Positions 1 through 14,352 of a stretch of 64,000 bases of DNA are shown here, in pieces; the stretch's first letter is position 1; each line of letters begins with the position of its first letter. Source of the DNA: Ulva prolifera. Its lineage: Eukaryota > Chlorophyta > Ulvophyceae > Ulvales > Ulvaceae. Where the stretch lies: assembly GCA_023078555.1 (NCBI GenBank), contig CM041197.1, positions 6,221,810 through 6,285,809 on the forward strand, in the 5' to 3' direction. Under the pieces are notes generated by a model. It searched no databases and was not told the origin of the DNA. It saw only the letters and a program-made list of their open reading frames with translations. The translations under genes were made by a program, and so were the position numbers.

Positions 1-3000
1 GTTTACATTGGCGCGCTCATTTCTTCATGTTGTATACATAAAAATCCTGTTAATGTGTGTCCGATATACTGATTAACATTGAGCCCATGCCCGCGTGCAT
101 AATAAATGGTGTGTAGACCACAATCTTCAAAAAATGTGTACTTTCGAAGCTGGCAGGCATGGGAGTACGTTTACACTGGCGCGCTCATTTCTTCATGTTG
201 TATACATAAATATACTGTTATTGTGTGTCAGATATACTGATTTACATTGAGCCCATGCCTGCTTGCATTCTAGCTGTTGTGTAGTCCACGTTCTTCAAAA
301 ATTGTGTACTTTCGGAGAAGACATGCATGGGTGGTCCTTTACACGCCGCGCTCATTTCTTCATGTTGTATACATACATATCATGCCAATGGGTGTCAGAT
401 GGAAAATTTTCATTGACCTCGTGCCCGCGTGCATTCCTACTAGTGTGTAGACCACGTTCTGCGAAAACTGTGTACTTTCGAAGCAGGCAGGCCTGGGAGT
501 ACCTTTACATCGACGCGCTCATTTCTACATGTTGTATACATACATATAATGTTAATGTGTGTCAGATATACTGATTTACATTGAGCCCATGCCTGCTTGC
601 ATTCTAGCTGTTGTGTAGTCCACGTTCTTCAAAAACTGTGTACTTTCGGAGAAGACATGCATGGGAGGGCCTTTACACACCGCGCTCATTTCTTCATGTT
701 GTATACATACATATCATGGCAATGTGTGTCAGATGGATAATTTTCATTGACCTCGTGCCCGCGTGCATTCCTACTAGTGTGTAGACCACGATCTTCAAAA
801 ACTGTGTACTTTCGAAGCTGGCAGGCATGGGAGTACGTTTACATTGGCGCACTCATTTCTACATGTTGTATACATAAATATCCTGTAAATTTGTGTCAGA
901 TGTACTGATTTACATTTAGCCCATGCCTGCTTGCATTCTAGCTGTTGTGTAGTCCACGTTCTTAAAAAACTGTGTACTTTCGGAGAAGACATGCATGGGA
1001 GGGCCTTTACACACCGCGCTCATTTCTTCATGTTGTATACATACATATCATGCCAATGTGTGTCAGATGGATAATTTTCATTGACCTCGTGCCCGCGTGC
1101 ATTCCTGCTAGTGTGTAGACCACGATCTTCAAAAAATGTGTACTTTCGAAGCTAGCAGGCATGGGAGTACGTTTACATTGGCGCGCTCATTTCTTCATGT
1201 TGTATACATAAAAATCCTGTTATTGTGTGTCAGATATACTGATTTACATTGAGCCCATGCCTGCTTGCATTCTAGCTGTTGTGTAGTCCACGTTCTTCAA
1301 AAACTGTGTACTTTCGGAGAAGACATGCATGGGAGGGCCTTTACACACCGCGCTCATTTCTTCATGTTGTATACATACATATCATGCCAATGTGTGTCAG
1401 ATGGATAATTTTCATTGACCTCGTGCCCGCGTGCATTCCTGCTAGTGTGTAGACCACGATCTTCAAAAAATGTGTACTTTCGAAGCTAGCAGGCATGGGA
1501 GTACGTTTACATTGGCGCGCTCATTTCTTCATGTTGTATACATAAAAATCCTGTTAATGTGTGTCCGATATACTGATTAACATTGAGCCCATGCCCGCGT
1601 GCATAATAAATGGTGTGTAGACCACAATCTTCAAAAACTGTGTACTTTCGAAGCTGGCAGGCATGGGAGTACGTTTACACTGGCGCGCTCATTTCTTCGT
1701 GTTGTATACATAAATATCCTGTTATTGTGTGTCAGATATACTGATTTACATTGAGCCCATGCCTGCTTGCATTCTAGCTGTTGTGTAGTCCACGTTCTTC
1801 AAAAACTGTGTACTTTCGGAGAAGACATGCATGGGAGGGCCTTTACACACCGCGCTCATTTCTTCATGTTGTATACATACATATCATGCCAATGTGTGTC
1901 AGATGGATAATTTTCATTGACCTCGTGCCCGCGTGCATTCCTGCTAGTGTGTAGACCACGATCTTCAAAAAATGTGTACTTTCGAAGCTAGCAGGCATGG
2001 GAGTACGTTTACATTGGCGCGCTCATTTCTTCATGTTGTATACATAAAAATCCTGTTAATGTGTGTCCGATATACTGATTAACATTGAGCCTATGCCCGC
2101 GTGCATAATAAATGGTGTGTAGACCACAATCTTCAAAAACTGTGTACTTTCGGAGAAGACATGCATGGGAGGGCCTTTACACACCGCACTCATTTCTTCA
2201 TGTTGTATACATACATATCATGCCAATGTGTGTCAGATGGATAATTTTCATTGACCTCGTGCCCGCGTGCATTCCTGCTAGTGTGTAGACCACGATCTTC
2301 AAAAAATGTGTACTTTCGAAGCTAGCAGGCATGGGAGTACGTTTACATTGGCGCGCTCATTTCTTCATGTTGTATACATAAAAATCCTGTTAATGTGTGT
2401 CCGATATACTGATTAACATTGAGCCCATGCCCGCGTGCATAATAAATGGTGTGTAGACCACAATCTTCAAAAAATGTGTACTTTCGAAGCTGGCAGGCAT
2501 GGGAGTACGTTTACACTGGCGCGCTCATTTCTTCATGTTGTATACATAAGTATACTGTTATTGTGTGTCAGATATACTGATTTACATTGAGCCCATGCTT
2601 GCTTGCATTCTAGCTGTTGTGTAGTCCACGTTCTTCAAAAATTGTGTACTTTCGGAGAAGACATGCATGGGTGGTCCTTTACACGCCGCGCTCATTTCTT
2701 CATGTTGTATACATACATATCATGCCAATGGGTGTCAGATGGAAAATTTTCATTGACCTCGTGCCCGCGTGCATTCCTACTAGTGTGTAGACCACGTTCT
2801 GCGAAAACTGTGTACTTTCGAAGCAGGCAGGCCTGGGAGTACCTTTACATCGACGCGCTCATTTCTACATGTTGTATACATACATATAATGTTAATGTGT
2901 GTCAGATATACTGATTTACATTGAGCCCATGCCTGCTTGCATTCTAGCTGTTGTGTAGTCCACGTTCTTCAAAAACTGTGTACTTTCGGAGAAGACATGC

Positions 3001-5970
3001 ATGGGAGGGCCTTTACACACCGCGCTCATTTCTTCATGTTGTATACATACATATCATGGCAATGTGTGTCAGATGGATAATTTTCATTGACCTCGTGCCC
3101 GCGTGCATTCCTACTAGTGTGTAGACCACGATCTTCAAAAACTGTGTACTTTCGAAGCTGGCAGGCATGGGAGTACGTTTACATTGGCGCGCTCATTTCT
3201 TCATGTTGTATACATAAAAATCCTGTTATTGTGTGTCAGATATACTGATTTACATTGAGCCCATGCCTGCTTGCATTCTAGCTGTTGTGTAGTCCACGTT
3301 CTTCAAAAACTGTGTACTTTCGGAGAAGACATGCATGGGAGGGCCTTTACACACCGCGCTCATTTCTTCATGTTGTATACATACATATCATGCCAATGTG
3401 TGTCAGATGGATAATTTTCATTGACCTCGTGCCCGCGTGCATTCCTGCTAGTGTGTAGACCACGATCTTCAAAAAATGTGTACTTTCGAAGCTAGCAGGC
3501 ATGGGAGTACGTTTACATTGGCGCGCTCATTTCTTCATGTTGTATACATAAAAATCCTGTTAATGTGTGTCCGATATACTGATTAACATTGAGCCCATGC
3601 CCGCGTGCATAATAAATGGTGTGTAGACCACAATCTTCAAAAACTGTGTACTTTCGAAGCTGGCAGGCATGGGAGTACGTTTACACTGGCGCGCTCATTT
3701 CTTCGTGTTGTATACATAAATATCCTGTTATTGTGTGTCAGATATACTGATTTACATTGAGCCCATGCCTGCTTGCATTCTAGCTGTTGTGTAGTCCACG
3801 TTCTTCAAAAACTGTGTACTTTCGGAGAAGACATGCATGGGAGGGCCTTTACACACCGCGCTCATTTCTTCATGTTGTATACATACATATCATGCCAATG
3901 TGTGTCAGATGGATAATTTTCATTGACCTCGTGCCCGCGTGCATTCCTGCTAGTGTGTAGACCACGATCTTCAAAAAATGTGTACTTTCGAAGCTAGCAG
4001 GCATGGGAGTACGTTTACATTGGCGCGCTCATTTCTTCATGTTGTATACATAAAAATCCTGTTAATGTGTGTCCGATATACTGATTAACATTGAGCCTAT
4101 GCCCGCGTGCATAATAAATGGTGTGTAGACCACAATCTTCAAAAACTGTGTACTTTCGGAGAAGACATGCATGGGAGGGCCTTTACACACCGCACTCATT
4201 TCTTCATGTTGTATACATACATATCATGCCAATGTGTGTCAGATGGATAATTTTCATTGACCTCGTGCCCGCGTGCATTCCTGCTAGTGTGTAGACCACG
4301 ATCTTCAAAAAATGTGTACTTTCGAAGCTAGCAGGCATGGGAGTACGTTTACATTGGCGCGCTCATTTCTTCATGTTGTATACATAAAAATCCTGTTAAT
4401 GTGTGTCCGATATACTGATTAACATTGAGCCCATGCCCGCGTGCATAATAAATGGTGTGTAGACCACAATCTTCAAAAAATGTGTACTTTCGAAGCTGGC
4501 AGGCATGGGAGTACGTTTACACTGGCGCGCTCATTTCTTCATGTTGTATACATAAGTATACTGTTATTGTGTGTCAGATATACTGATTTACATTGAGCCC
4601 ATGCCTGCTTGCATTCTAGCTGTTGTGTAGTCCACGTTCTTCAAAAATTGTGTACTTTCGGAGAAGACATGCATGGGTGGTCCTTTACACGCCGCGCTCA
4701 TTTCTTCATGTTGTATACATACATATCATGCCAATGGGTGTCAGATGGAAAATTTTCATTGACCTCGTGCCCGCGTGCATTCCTACTAGTGTGTAGACCA
4801 CGTTCTGCGAAAACTGTGTACTTTCGAAGCAGGCAGGCCTGGGAGTACCTTTACATCGACGCGCTCATTTCTACATGTTGTATACATACATATAATGTTA
4901 ATGTGTGTCAGATATACTGATTTACATTGAGCCCATGCCTGCTTGCATTCTAGCTGTTGTGTAGTCCACGTTCTTCAAAAACTGTGTACTTTCGGAGAAG
5001 ACATGCATGGGAGGGCCTTTACACACCGCGCTCATTTCTTCATGTTGTATACATACATATCATGGCAATGTGTGTCAGATGGATAATTTTCATTGACCTC
5101 GTGCCCGCGTGCATTCCTACTAGTGTGTAGACCACGATCTTCAAAAACTGTGTACTTTCGAAGCTGGCAGGCATGGGAGTACGTTTACATTGGCGCGCTC
5201 ATTTCTTCATGTTGTATACATAAAAATCCTGTTATTGTGTGTCAGATATACTGATTTACATTGAGCCCATGCCTGCTTGCATTCTAGCTGTTGTGTAGTC
5301 CACGTTCTTCAAAAACTGTGTACTTTCGGAGAAGACATGCATGGGAGGGCCTTTACACACCGCGCTCATTTCTTCATGTTGTATACATACATATCATGCC
5401 AATGTGTGTCAGATGGATAATTTTCATTGACCTCGTGCCCGCGTGCATTCCTGCTAGTGTGTAGACCACGATCTTCAAAAAATGTGTACTTTCGAAGCTA
5501 GCAGGCATGGGAGTACGTTTACATTGGCGCGCTCATTTCTTCATGTTGTATACATAAAAATCCTGTTAATGTGTGTCCGATATACTGATTAACATTGAGC
5601 CCATGCCCGCGTGCATAATAAATGGTGTGTAGACCACAATCTTCAAAAACTGTGTACTTTCGAAGCTGGCAGGCATGGGAGTACGTTTACACTGGCGCGC
5701 TCATTTCTTCATGTTGTATACATAAATATCCTGTTATTGTGTGTCAGATATACTGATTTACATTGAGCCCATGCCTGCTTGCATTCTAGCTGTTGTGTAG
5801 TCCACGTTCTTCAAAAACTGTGTACTTTCGGAGAAGACATGCATGGGAGGGCCTTTACACACCGCGCTCATTTCTTCATGTTGTATACATACATATCATG
5901 CCAATGTGTGTCAGATGGATAATTTTCATTGACCTCGTGCCCGCGTGCATTCCTGCTAGTGTGTAGACCA
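1..5970. repeat. Higher-order repeat: 14-mer (2340 bp) and 12-mer (2006 bp) copies
   Basis: The sequence starting at 1 recurs almost identically at 2341 (offset 2340, 14 monomers) and again at 4347 (offset 2006, 12 monomers). A diagnostic segment beginning at 263 recurs at 2603 and 4609. Copies 1 and 2 differ by one dimer (334 bp), which is present in copy 1 near 837-1170 and missing from copy 2. The third copy tracks the second until about 5970 and then diverges. This is the pattern left by unequal exchange between higher-order units. Confidence 0.85.
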
Positions 5971-6782
5971 CGATCTTCAAAAACTGTGTACTTTCGAAGC
6001 TGGCAGGCATGGGAGTACGTTTACACTGGCGCGCTCATTTCTTCATGTTGTATATATAAATATCCTGTTATTGTGTGTCAGATATACTGATTTACATTGA
6101 GCCCATGCCTGCTTGCATTCTAGCTGTTGTGTAGTCCACGTTCTTCAAAAACTGTGTACTTTCGGAGAAGACATGCATGGGAGGGCCTTTACACACCGCG
6201 CTCATTTCTTCATGTTGTATACATAAAAATCCTGTTAATGTGTGTCCGATATACTGATTAACATTGAGCCCATGCCCGCGTGCATAATAAATGGTGTGTA
6301 GACCACAATCTTCAAAAACAGTGTACTTTCGAAGCTGGCAGGCATGGGAGTACGTTTACACTGGCGCGCTCATTTCTTTATGTTGTATACATAAATATAC
6401 TGTTATTGTGTGTCAGATATACTGATTTACATTGAGCCCATGCCTGCTTGCATTCTAGCTGTTGTGTAGTCCACGTTCTTCAAAAATTGTGTACTTTCGG
6501 AGAAGACATGCATGGGAGGGCCTTTACACACCGCGCTCATTTCTACATGTTGTATACATACATATCATGCCAATGTGTGTCAGATAGATAATTTTTCATT
6601 GACCTCGTGCCCGCGTGCATTCCTACTAGTGTGTAGACCACGATCTTCAAAAAATGTGTACTTTCGAAGCTAGCAGGCATGGGAGTACGTTTACATTGGC
6701 GCGCTCATTTCTTCATGTTGTATACATAAAAATCCTGTTAATGTGTGTCCGATATACTGATTAACATTGAGCCCATGCCTGC

Positions 6783-9700
6783 TTGCATTCTAGCTGTTGT
6801 GTAGTCCACGTTCTTCAAAAACTGTGTACTTTCGGAGAAGACATGCATGGGAGGGCCTTTACACACCGCGCTCATTTCTTCATGTTGTATGCATACATAT
6901 CATGCCAATGTGTGTCAGATGGAAAATTTTCATTGACCTCGTGCCCGCGTGCATTCCTACTAGTGTGTAGACCACGTTCTGCGAAAACTGTGTACTTTCG
7001 AAGCAGGCAGGCCTGGGAGTACCTTTACATCGACGCGCTCATTTCTACATGTTGTATACATACATATAATGTTAATGTGTGTCAGATATACTGATTTACA
7101 CTGAGCCCATACCTGCTTGCATTCTAGCTGTTGTGTAGTCCACGTTCTTCAAAAACTGTGTACTTTCGGAGAAGACATGCATGGGTGGTCCTTTACACGC
7201 CGCGCTCATTTCTTCATGTTGTATACATACATATCATGCCAATGGGTGTCAGATGGAAAATTTTCATTGACCTCGTGCCCGCGTGCATTCCTACTAGTGT
7301 GTAGACCACGTTCTGCGAAAACTGTGTACTTTCGAAGCAGGCAGGCCTGGGAGTACCTTTACATCGACGCGCTCATTTCTACATGTTGTATACATACATA
7401 TAATGTTAATGTGTGTCAGATATACTGATTTACATTGAGCCCATGCCTGCTTGCATTCTAGCTGTTGTGTAGTCCACGTTCTTCAAAAACTGTGTACTTT
7501 CGGAGAAGACATGCATGGGAGGGCCTTTACACACCGCGCTCATTTCTTCATGTTGTATACATACATATCATGGCAATGTGTGTCAGATGGATAATTTCAT
7601 TGACCTCGTGCCCGCGTGCATTCCTACTAGTGTGTAGACCACGATCTTCAAAAACTGTGTACTTTCGAAGCTGGCAGGCATGGGAGTACGTTTACATTGG
7701 CGCACTCATTTCTACATGTTGTATACATAAATATCCTGTAAATTTGTGTCAGATGTACTGATTTACATTTAGCCCATGCCTGCTTGCATTCTAGCTGTTG
7801 TGTAGTCCACGTTCTTAAAAAACTGTGTACTTTCGGAGAAGACATGCATGGGAGGGCCTTTACACACCGCGCTCATTTCTTCATGTTGTATACATACATA
7901 TCATGCCAATGTGTGTCAGATGGATAATTTTCATTGACCTCGTGCCCGCGTGCATTCCTGCTAGTGTGTAGACCACGATCTTCAAAAAATGTGTACTTTC
8001 GAAGCTAGCAGGCATGGGAGTACGTTTACATTGGCGCGCTCATTTCTTCATGTTGTATACATAAAAATCCTGTTATTGTGTGTCAGATATACTGATTTAC
8101 ATTGAGCCCATGCCTGCTTGCATTCTAGCTGTTGTGTAGTCCACGTTCTTCAAAAACTGTGTACTTTCGGAGAAGACATGCATGGGAGGGCCTTTACACA
8201 CCGCGCTCATTTCTTCATGTTGTATACATACATATCATGCCAATGTGTGTCAGATGGATAATTTTCATTGACCTCGTGCCCGCGTGCATTCCTGCTAGTG
8301 TGTAGACCACGATCTTCAAAAAATGTGTACTTTCGAAGCTAGCAGGCATGGGAGTACGTTTACATTGGCGCGCTCATTTCTTCATGTTGTATACATAAAA
8401 ATCCTGTTAATGTGTGTCCGATATACTGATTAACATTGAGCCCATGCCCGCGTGCATAATAAATGGTGTGTAGACCACAATCTTCAAAAACTGTGTACTT
8501 TCGAAGCTGGCAGGCATGGGAGTACGTTTACACTGGCGCGCTCATTTCTTCATGTTGTATACATAAATATCCTGTTATTGTGTGTCAGATATACTGATTT
8601 ACATTGAGCCCATGCCTGCTTGCATTCTAGCTGTTGTGTAGTCCACGTTCTTCAAAAACTGTGTACTTTCGGAGAAGACATGCATGGGAGGGCCTTTACA
8701 CACCGCGCTCATTTCTTCATGTTGTATACATACATATCATGCCAATGTGTGTCAGATGGATAATTTTCATTGACCTCGTGCCCGCGTGCATTCCTGCTAG
8801 TGTGTAGACCACGATCTTCAAAAAATGTGTACTTTCGAAGCTAGCAGGCATGGGAGTACGTTTACATTGGCACGCTCATTTCTTCATGTTGTATACATAA
8901 AAATCCTGTTAATGTGTGTCCGATATACTGATTAACATTGAGCCCATGCCCGCGTGCATAATAAATGGTGTGTAGACCACAATCTTCAAAAACTGTGTAC
9001 TTTCGAAGCTGGCAGGCATGGGAGTACGTTTACACTGGCGCGCTCATTTCTTCATGTTGTATACATAAATATACTGTTATTGTGTGTCAGATATACTGAT
9101 TTACATTGAGCCCATGCCTGCTTGCATTCTAGCTGTTGTGTAGTCCACGTTCTTCAAAAATTGTGTACTTTCGGAGAAGACATGCATGGGAGGGCCTTTA
9201 CACACCGCGCTCATTTCTACATGTTGTATACATACTATCATGCCAATGTGTGTCAGATAGATAATTTTTCATTGACCTCGTGCCCGCGTGCATTCCTACT
9301 AGTGTGTAGACCACGATCTTCAAAAAATGTGTACTTTCGAAGCTAGCAGGCATGGGAGTACCTTTACATCGACGCGCTCATTTCTACATGTTGTATACAT
9401 ACATATAATGTTAATGTGTGTCAGATATACTGATTTACATTGAGCCCATGCCTGCTTGCATTCTAGCTGTTGTGTAGTCCACGTTCTTCAAAAACTGTGT
9501 ACTTTCGAAGCTAGCAGGCATGGGAGTACGTTTACATTGGCGCGCTCATTTCTTCATGTTGTATACATAAAAATCATGTTAATGTGTGTCCGATATACTG
9601 ATTAACATTGAGCCCATGCCCGCGTGCATAATAAATGGTGTGTAGACCACAATCTTCAAAAACTGTGTACTTTCGAAGCTGGCAGGCATGGGAGTACGTT

Positions 9701-12400
9701 TACACTGGCGCGCTCATTTCTTCATGTTGTATACATAAATATCCTGTTATTGTGTGTCAGATATACTGATTAACATTGAGCCCATGCCTGCTTGCATTCT
9801 AGCTGTTGTGTAGTCCACGTTCTTCAAAAACTGTGTACTTTCGGAGAAGACATGCATGGGATGGCCTTTACACACCGCGCTCATTTCTTCATGTTGTATA
9901 CATACATATCATGCCAATGTGTGTCAGATGGATAATTTTTCATTGACCTCGTGCCCGCGTGCATTCCTTCTAGTGTGTAGACCACGATCTTCAAAAAATG
10001 TGTACTTTCGAAGCTGGCAGGCATGGGAGTACGTTTACATTTGCGCGCTCACTTCTACATGTTGTATACATACACATCATGCCAATGTGTGTCAGATATA
10101 CTGATTTACATTGAGCCCATGCCTGCTTGCATTCTAGCTGTTGTGTAGTCCACGTTCTTCAAAAACTGTGTACTTTCGGAGAAGACATGCATGGGATGGC
10201 CTTTACACACCGCGATCATTTCTTCATGTTGTATACATACATATTATGCCAATGTGTGTCAGATGGAAAATTTTCATTGACCTCGTGCCCGCGTGCATTC
10301 CTACTAGTGTGTAGACCACGTTCTGCGAAAACTGTGTACTTTCGAAGCAGGCAGGCCTGGGAGTACCTTTACATCGACGCGCTCATTTCTACATGTTGTA
10401 TACATACATATAATGTTAATGTGTGTCAGATATACTGATTTACACTGAGCCCATACCTGCTTGCATTCTAGCTGTTGTGTAGTCCACGTTCGTCAAAAAC
10501 TGTGTACTTTCGGAGAAGACATGCATGGGTGGTCCTTTACACGCCGCGCTCATTTCTTCATGTTGTATACATACATATCATGCCAATGGGTGTCAGATGG
10601 AAAATTTTCATTGACCTCGTGCCCGCGTGCATTCCTACTAGTGTGTAGACCACGTTCTGCGAAAACTGTGTACTTTCGAAGCAGGCAGGCCTGGGAGTAC
10701 CTTTACATCGACGCGCTCATTTCTACATGTTGTATACATACATATAATGTTAATGTGTGTCAGATATACTGATTTACATTGAGCCCATGCCTGCTTGCAT
10801 TCTAGCTGTTGTGTAGTCCACGTTCTTCAAAAACTGTGTACTTTCGGAGAAGACATGCATGGGAGGGCCTTTACACACCGCGCTCATTTCTTCATGTTGT
10901 ATACATACATATCATGGCAATGTGTGTCAGATGGATAATTTTCATTGACCTCGTGCCCGTGTGCATTCCTACTAGTGTGTAGACCACGATCTTCAAAAAC
11001 TGTGTACTTTCGAAGCTGGCAGGCATGGGAGTACGTTTACATTGGCGCACTCATTTCTACATGTTGTATACATAAATATCCTGTAAATTTGTGTCAGATG
11101 TACTGATTTACATTTAGCCCATGCCTGCTTGCATTCTAGCTGTTGTGTAGTCCACGTTCTTCAAAAACTGTGTACTTTCGGAGAAGACATGCATGGGAGG
11201 GCCTTTACACACCGCGCTCATTTCTTCATGTTGTATACATACATATCATGCCAATGTGTGTCAGATGGATAATTTTCATTGACCTCGTGCCCGCGTGCAT
11301 TCCTGCTAGTGTGTAGACCACGATCTTCAAAAAATGTGTACTTTCGAAGCTAGCAGGCATGGGAGTACGTTTACATTGGCGCGCTCATTTCTTCATGTTG
11401 TATACATAAAAATCCTGTTATTGTGTGTCAGATATACTGATTTACATTGAGCCCATGCCTGCTTGCATTCTAGCTGTTGTGTAGTCCACGTTCTTCAAAA
11501 ACTGTGTACTTTCGGAGAAGACATGCATGGGAGGGCCTTTACACACCGCGCTCATTTCTTCATGTTGTATACATACATATCATGCCAATGTGTGTCAGAT
11601 GGATAATTTTCATTGACCTCGTGCCCGCGTGCATTCCTGCTAGTGTGTAGACCACGATCTTCAAAAAATGTGTACTTTCGAAGCTAGCAGGCATGGGAGT
11701 ACGTTTACATTGGCGCGCTCATTTCTTCATGTTGTATACATAAAAATCCCGTTAATGTGTGTCCGATATACTGATTAACATTGAGCCCATGCCCGCGTGC
11801 ATAATAAATGGTGTGTAGACCACAATCTTCAAAAACTGTGTACTTTCGAAGCTGGCAGGCATGGGAGTACGTTTACACTGGCGCGCTCATTTCTTCATGT
11901 TGTATACATAAATATCCTGTTATTGTGTGTCAGATATACTGATTTACATTGAGCCCATGCCTGCTTGCATTCTAGCTGTTGTGTAGTCCACGTTCTTCAA
12001 AAACTGTGTACTTTCTGAGAAGACATGCATGGGAGGGCCTTTACACACCGCGCTCATTTCTTCATGTTGTATACATACATATCATGCCAATGTGTGTCAG
12101 ATGGATAATTTTCATTGACCTCGTGCCCGCGTGCATTCCTGCTAGTGTGTAGACCACGATCTTCAAAAAATGTGTACTTTCGAAGCTAGCAGGCATGGGA
12201 GTACGTTTACATTGGCGCGCTCATTTCTTCATGGTGTATACATAAATATCCTGTTAATGTGTGTCCGATATACTGATTAACATTGAGCCCATGCCCGCGT
12301 GCATAATAAATGGTGTGTAGACCACAATCTTCAAAAACTGTGTACTTTCGAAGCTGGCAGGCATGGGAGTACGTTTACACTGGCGCGCTCATTTCTTCAT
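6783..12400. repeat. Higher-order repeat with 3344-bp (20-monomer) offset
   Basis: Segments beginning at 6783 and 7117 recur at 10127 and 10461, both displaced by 3344 bp, which is 20 monomer lengths. The matching ground continues through the variants with 'actcatttctacatg' and 'tgtaaatttgtgtc' (about 7700 and 11045). The right edge of the second copy is approximate, because class-specific variants start to differ near 12400. Confidence 0.7.
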
Positions 12401-14352
12401 GTTGTATACATCAATATTCTGTTATTGTGTGTCAGATATACTGATTTACATTGAGCCCATGCCTGCTTGCATTCTAGCTGTTGTGTAGTCCACGTTCTTC
12501 AAAAACTGTGTACTTTCGGAGAAGACATGCATGGGAGGGCCTTTACACACCGCACTCATTTCTACATGTTGTATACATACATATACTGTTAATGTGTGTC
12601 AGATATACTGATTTACATTGAGCCCATGCCTGCTTGCATTCTAGCTGTTGTGTAGTCCACGTTCTTGAAAAACTGTGTACTTTCGGAGAAGACATGCATG
12701 GGAGGGCCTTTACACACCGCGCTCATTTCTTCATGTTGTATACATACATATCATGCCAATGTGTGTCAGATGGATAATTTTCATTGACCTCGTGCCCGCG
12801 TGCATTCCTGCTAGTGTGTAGACCACGATCTTCAAAAAATGTGTACTTTCGAAGCTAGCAGGCATGGGAGTACGTTTACATTGGCGCGCTCATTTCTTCA
12901 TGTTGTATACATAAAAATCCTGTTAATGTGTGTCCGATATACTGATTAACATTGAGCCCATGCCCGCGTGCATAATAAATGGTGTGTAGACCACAATCTT
13001 CAAAAACTGTGTACTTTCGAAGCTGGCAGGCATGGGAGTACGTTTACACTGGCGCGCTCATTTCTTCATGTTGTATACATAAATATCTTGTTATTGTGTG
13101 TCAGATATACTGATTTACATTGAGCCCATGCCTGCTTGCATTCTAGCTGTTGTGTAGTCCACGTTCTTCAAAAACTGTGTACTTTCTGAGAAGACATGCA
13201 TGGGAGGGCCTTTACACACCGCGCTCATTTCTTCATGTTGTATACATACATATCATGCCAATGTGTGTCAGATGGATAATTTTCATTGACCTCGTGCCCG
13301 CGTGCATTCCTGCTAGTGTGTAGACCACGATCTTCAAAAAATGTGTACTTTCGAAGCTAGCAGGCATGGGAGTACGTTTACATTGGCGCGCTCATTTCTT
13401 CATGTTGTATACATAAATATCCTGTTAATGTGTGTCCGATATACTGATTAACATTGAGCCCATGCCCGCGTGCATAATAAATGGTGTGTAGACCACAATC
13501 TTCAAAAACTGTGTACTTTCGAAGCTGGCAGGCATGGGAGTACGTTTACACTGGCGCGCTCATTTCTTCATGTTGTACACATCAATATTCTGTTATTGTG
13601 TGTCAGATATACTGATTTACATTGAGCCCATGCCTTCTTGCATTCTAGCTGTTGTGTAGTCCACGTTCTTCAAAAACTGTGTACTTTCGGAGAAGACATG
13701 CATGGGAGGGCCTTTACACACCGCACTCATTTCTACATGTTGTATACATACATATACTGTTAATGTGTGTCAGATATACTGATTTACATTGAGCCCATGC
13801 CTGCTTGCATTCTAGCTGTTGTGTAGTCCACGTTCTTGAAAAACTGTGTACTTTCGGAGAAGACATGCATGGGAGGGCCTTTACACACCGCGCTCATTTC
13901 TTCATGTTGTATACATACATATCATGCCAATGTGTGTCAGATGGATAATTTTCATTGACCTCGTGCCCGCGTGCATTCCTGCTAGTGTGTAGACCACGAT
14001 CTTCAAAAAATGTGTACTTTCGAAGCTAGCAGGCATGGGAGTACGTTTACATTGGCGCGCTCATTTCTTCATGTTGTATACATAAATATCCTGTTAATGT
14101 GTGTCCGATATACTGATTAACATTGAGCCCATGCCCGCGTGCATAATAAATGGTGTGTAGACCACAATCTTCAAAAACTGTGTACTTTCGAAGCTGGCAG
14201 GCATGGGAGTACGTTTACACTGGCGCGCTCATTTCTTCATGTTGTATACATCAATATTCTGTTATTGTGTGTCAGATATACTGATTTACATTGAGCCCAT
14301 GCCTGCTTGCATTCTAGCTGTTGTGTATTCCACGTTCTTCAAAAACTGTGTA
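12011..14352. repeat. Tandem 7-monomer higher-order repeat (1171 bp)
   Basis: The rare variant CTTTCTGAGAAG (instead of CTTTCGGAGAAG) occurs at 12011 and 13182, offset 1171 bp or 7 monomers. The accompanying variants CATCAATATTCTG and CTTGAAAAACTG follow at the same displacement. The CTTTCTGAG variant appears again at 15022, 1840 bp (11 monomers) further on, which shows that block sizes change along the array. Confidence 0.7.

Noticed and set aside
263-574. Recurring 103-codon ORF in the 167-bp satellite (also at 2603, 4609, 6783, 7117, 10127, 10461)
   Set aside because: It is copied only where the higher-order block is copied, spans almost two monomers, has no upstream signals, and the same stretch is closed by stops in most other monomer pairs. 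It is a by-product of the repeat.
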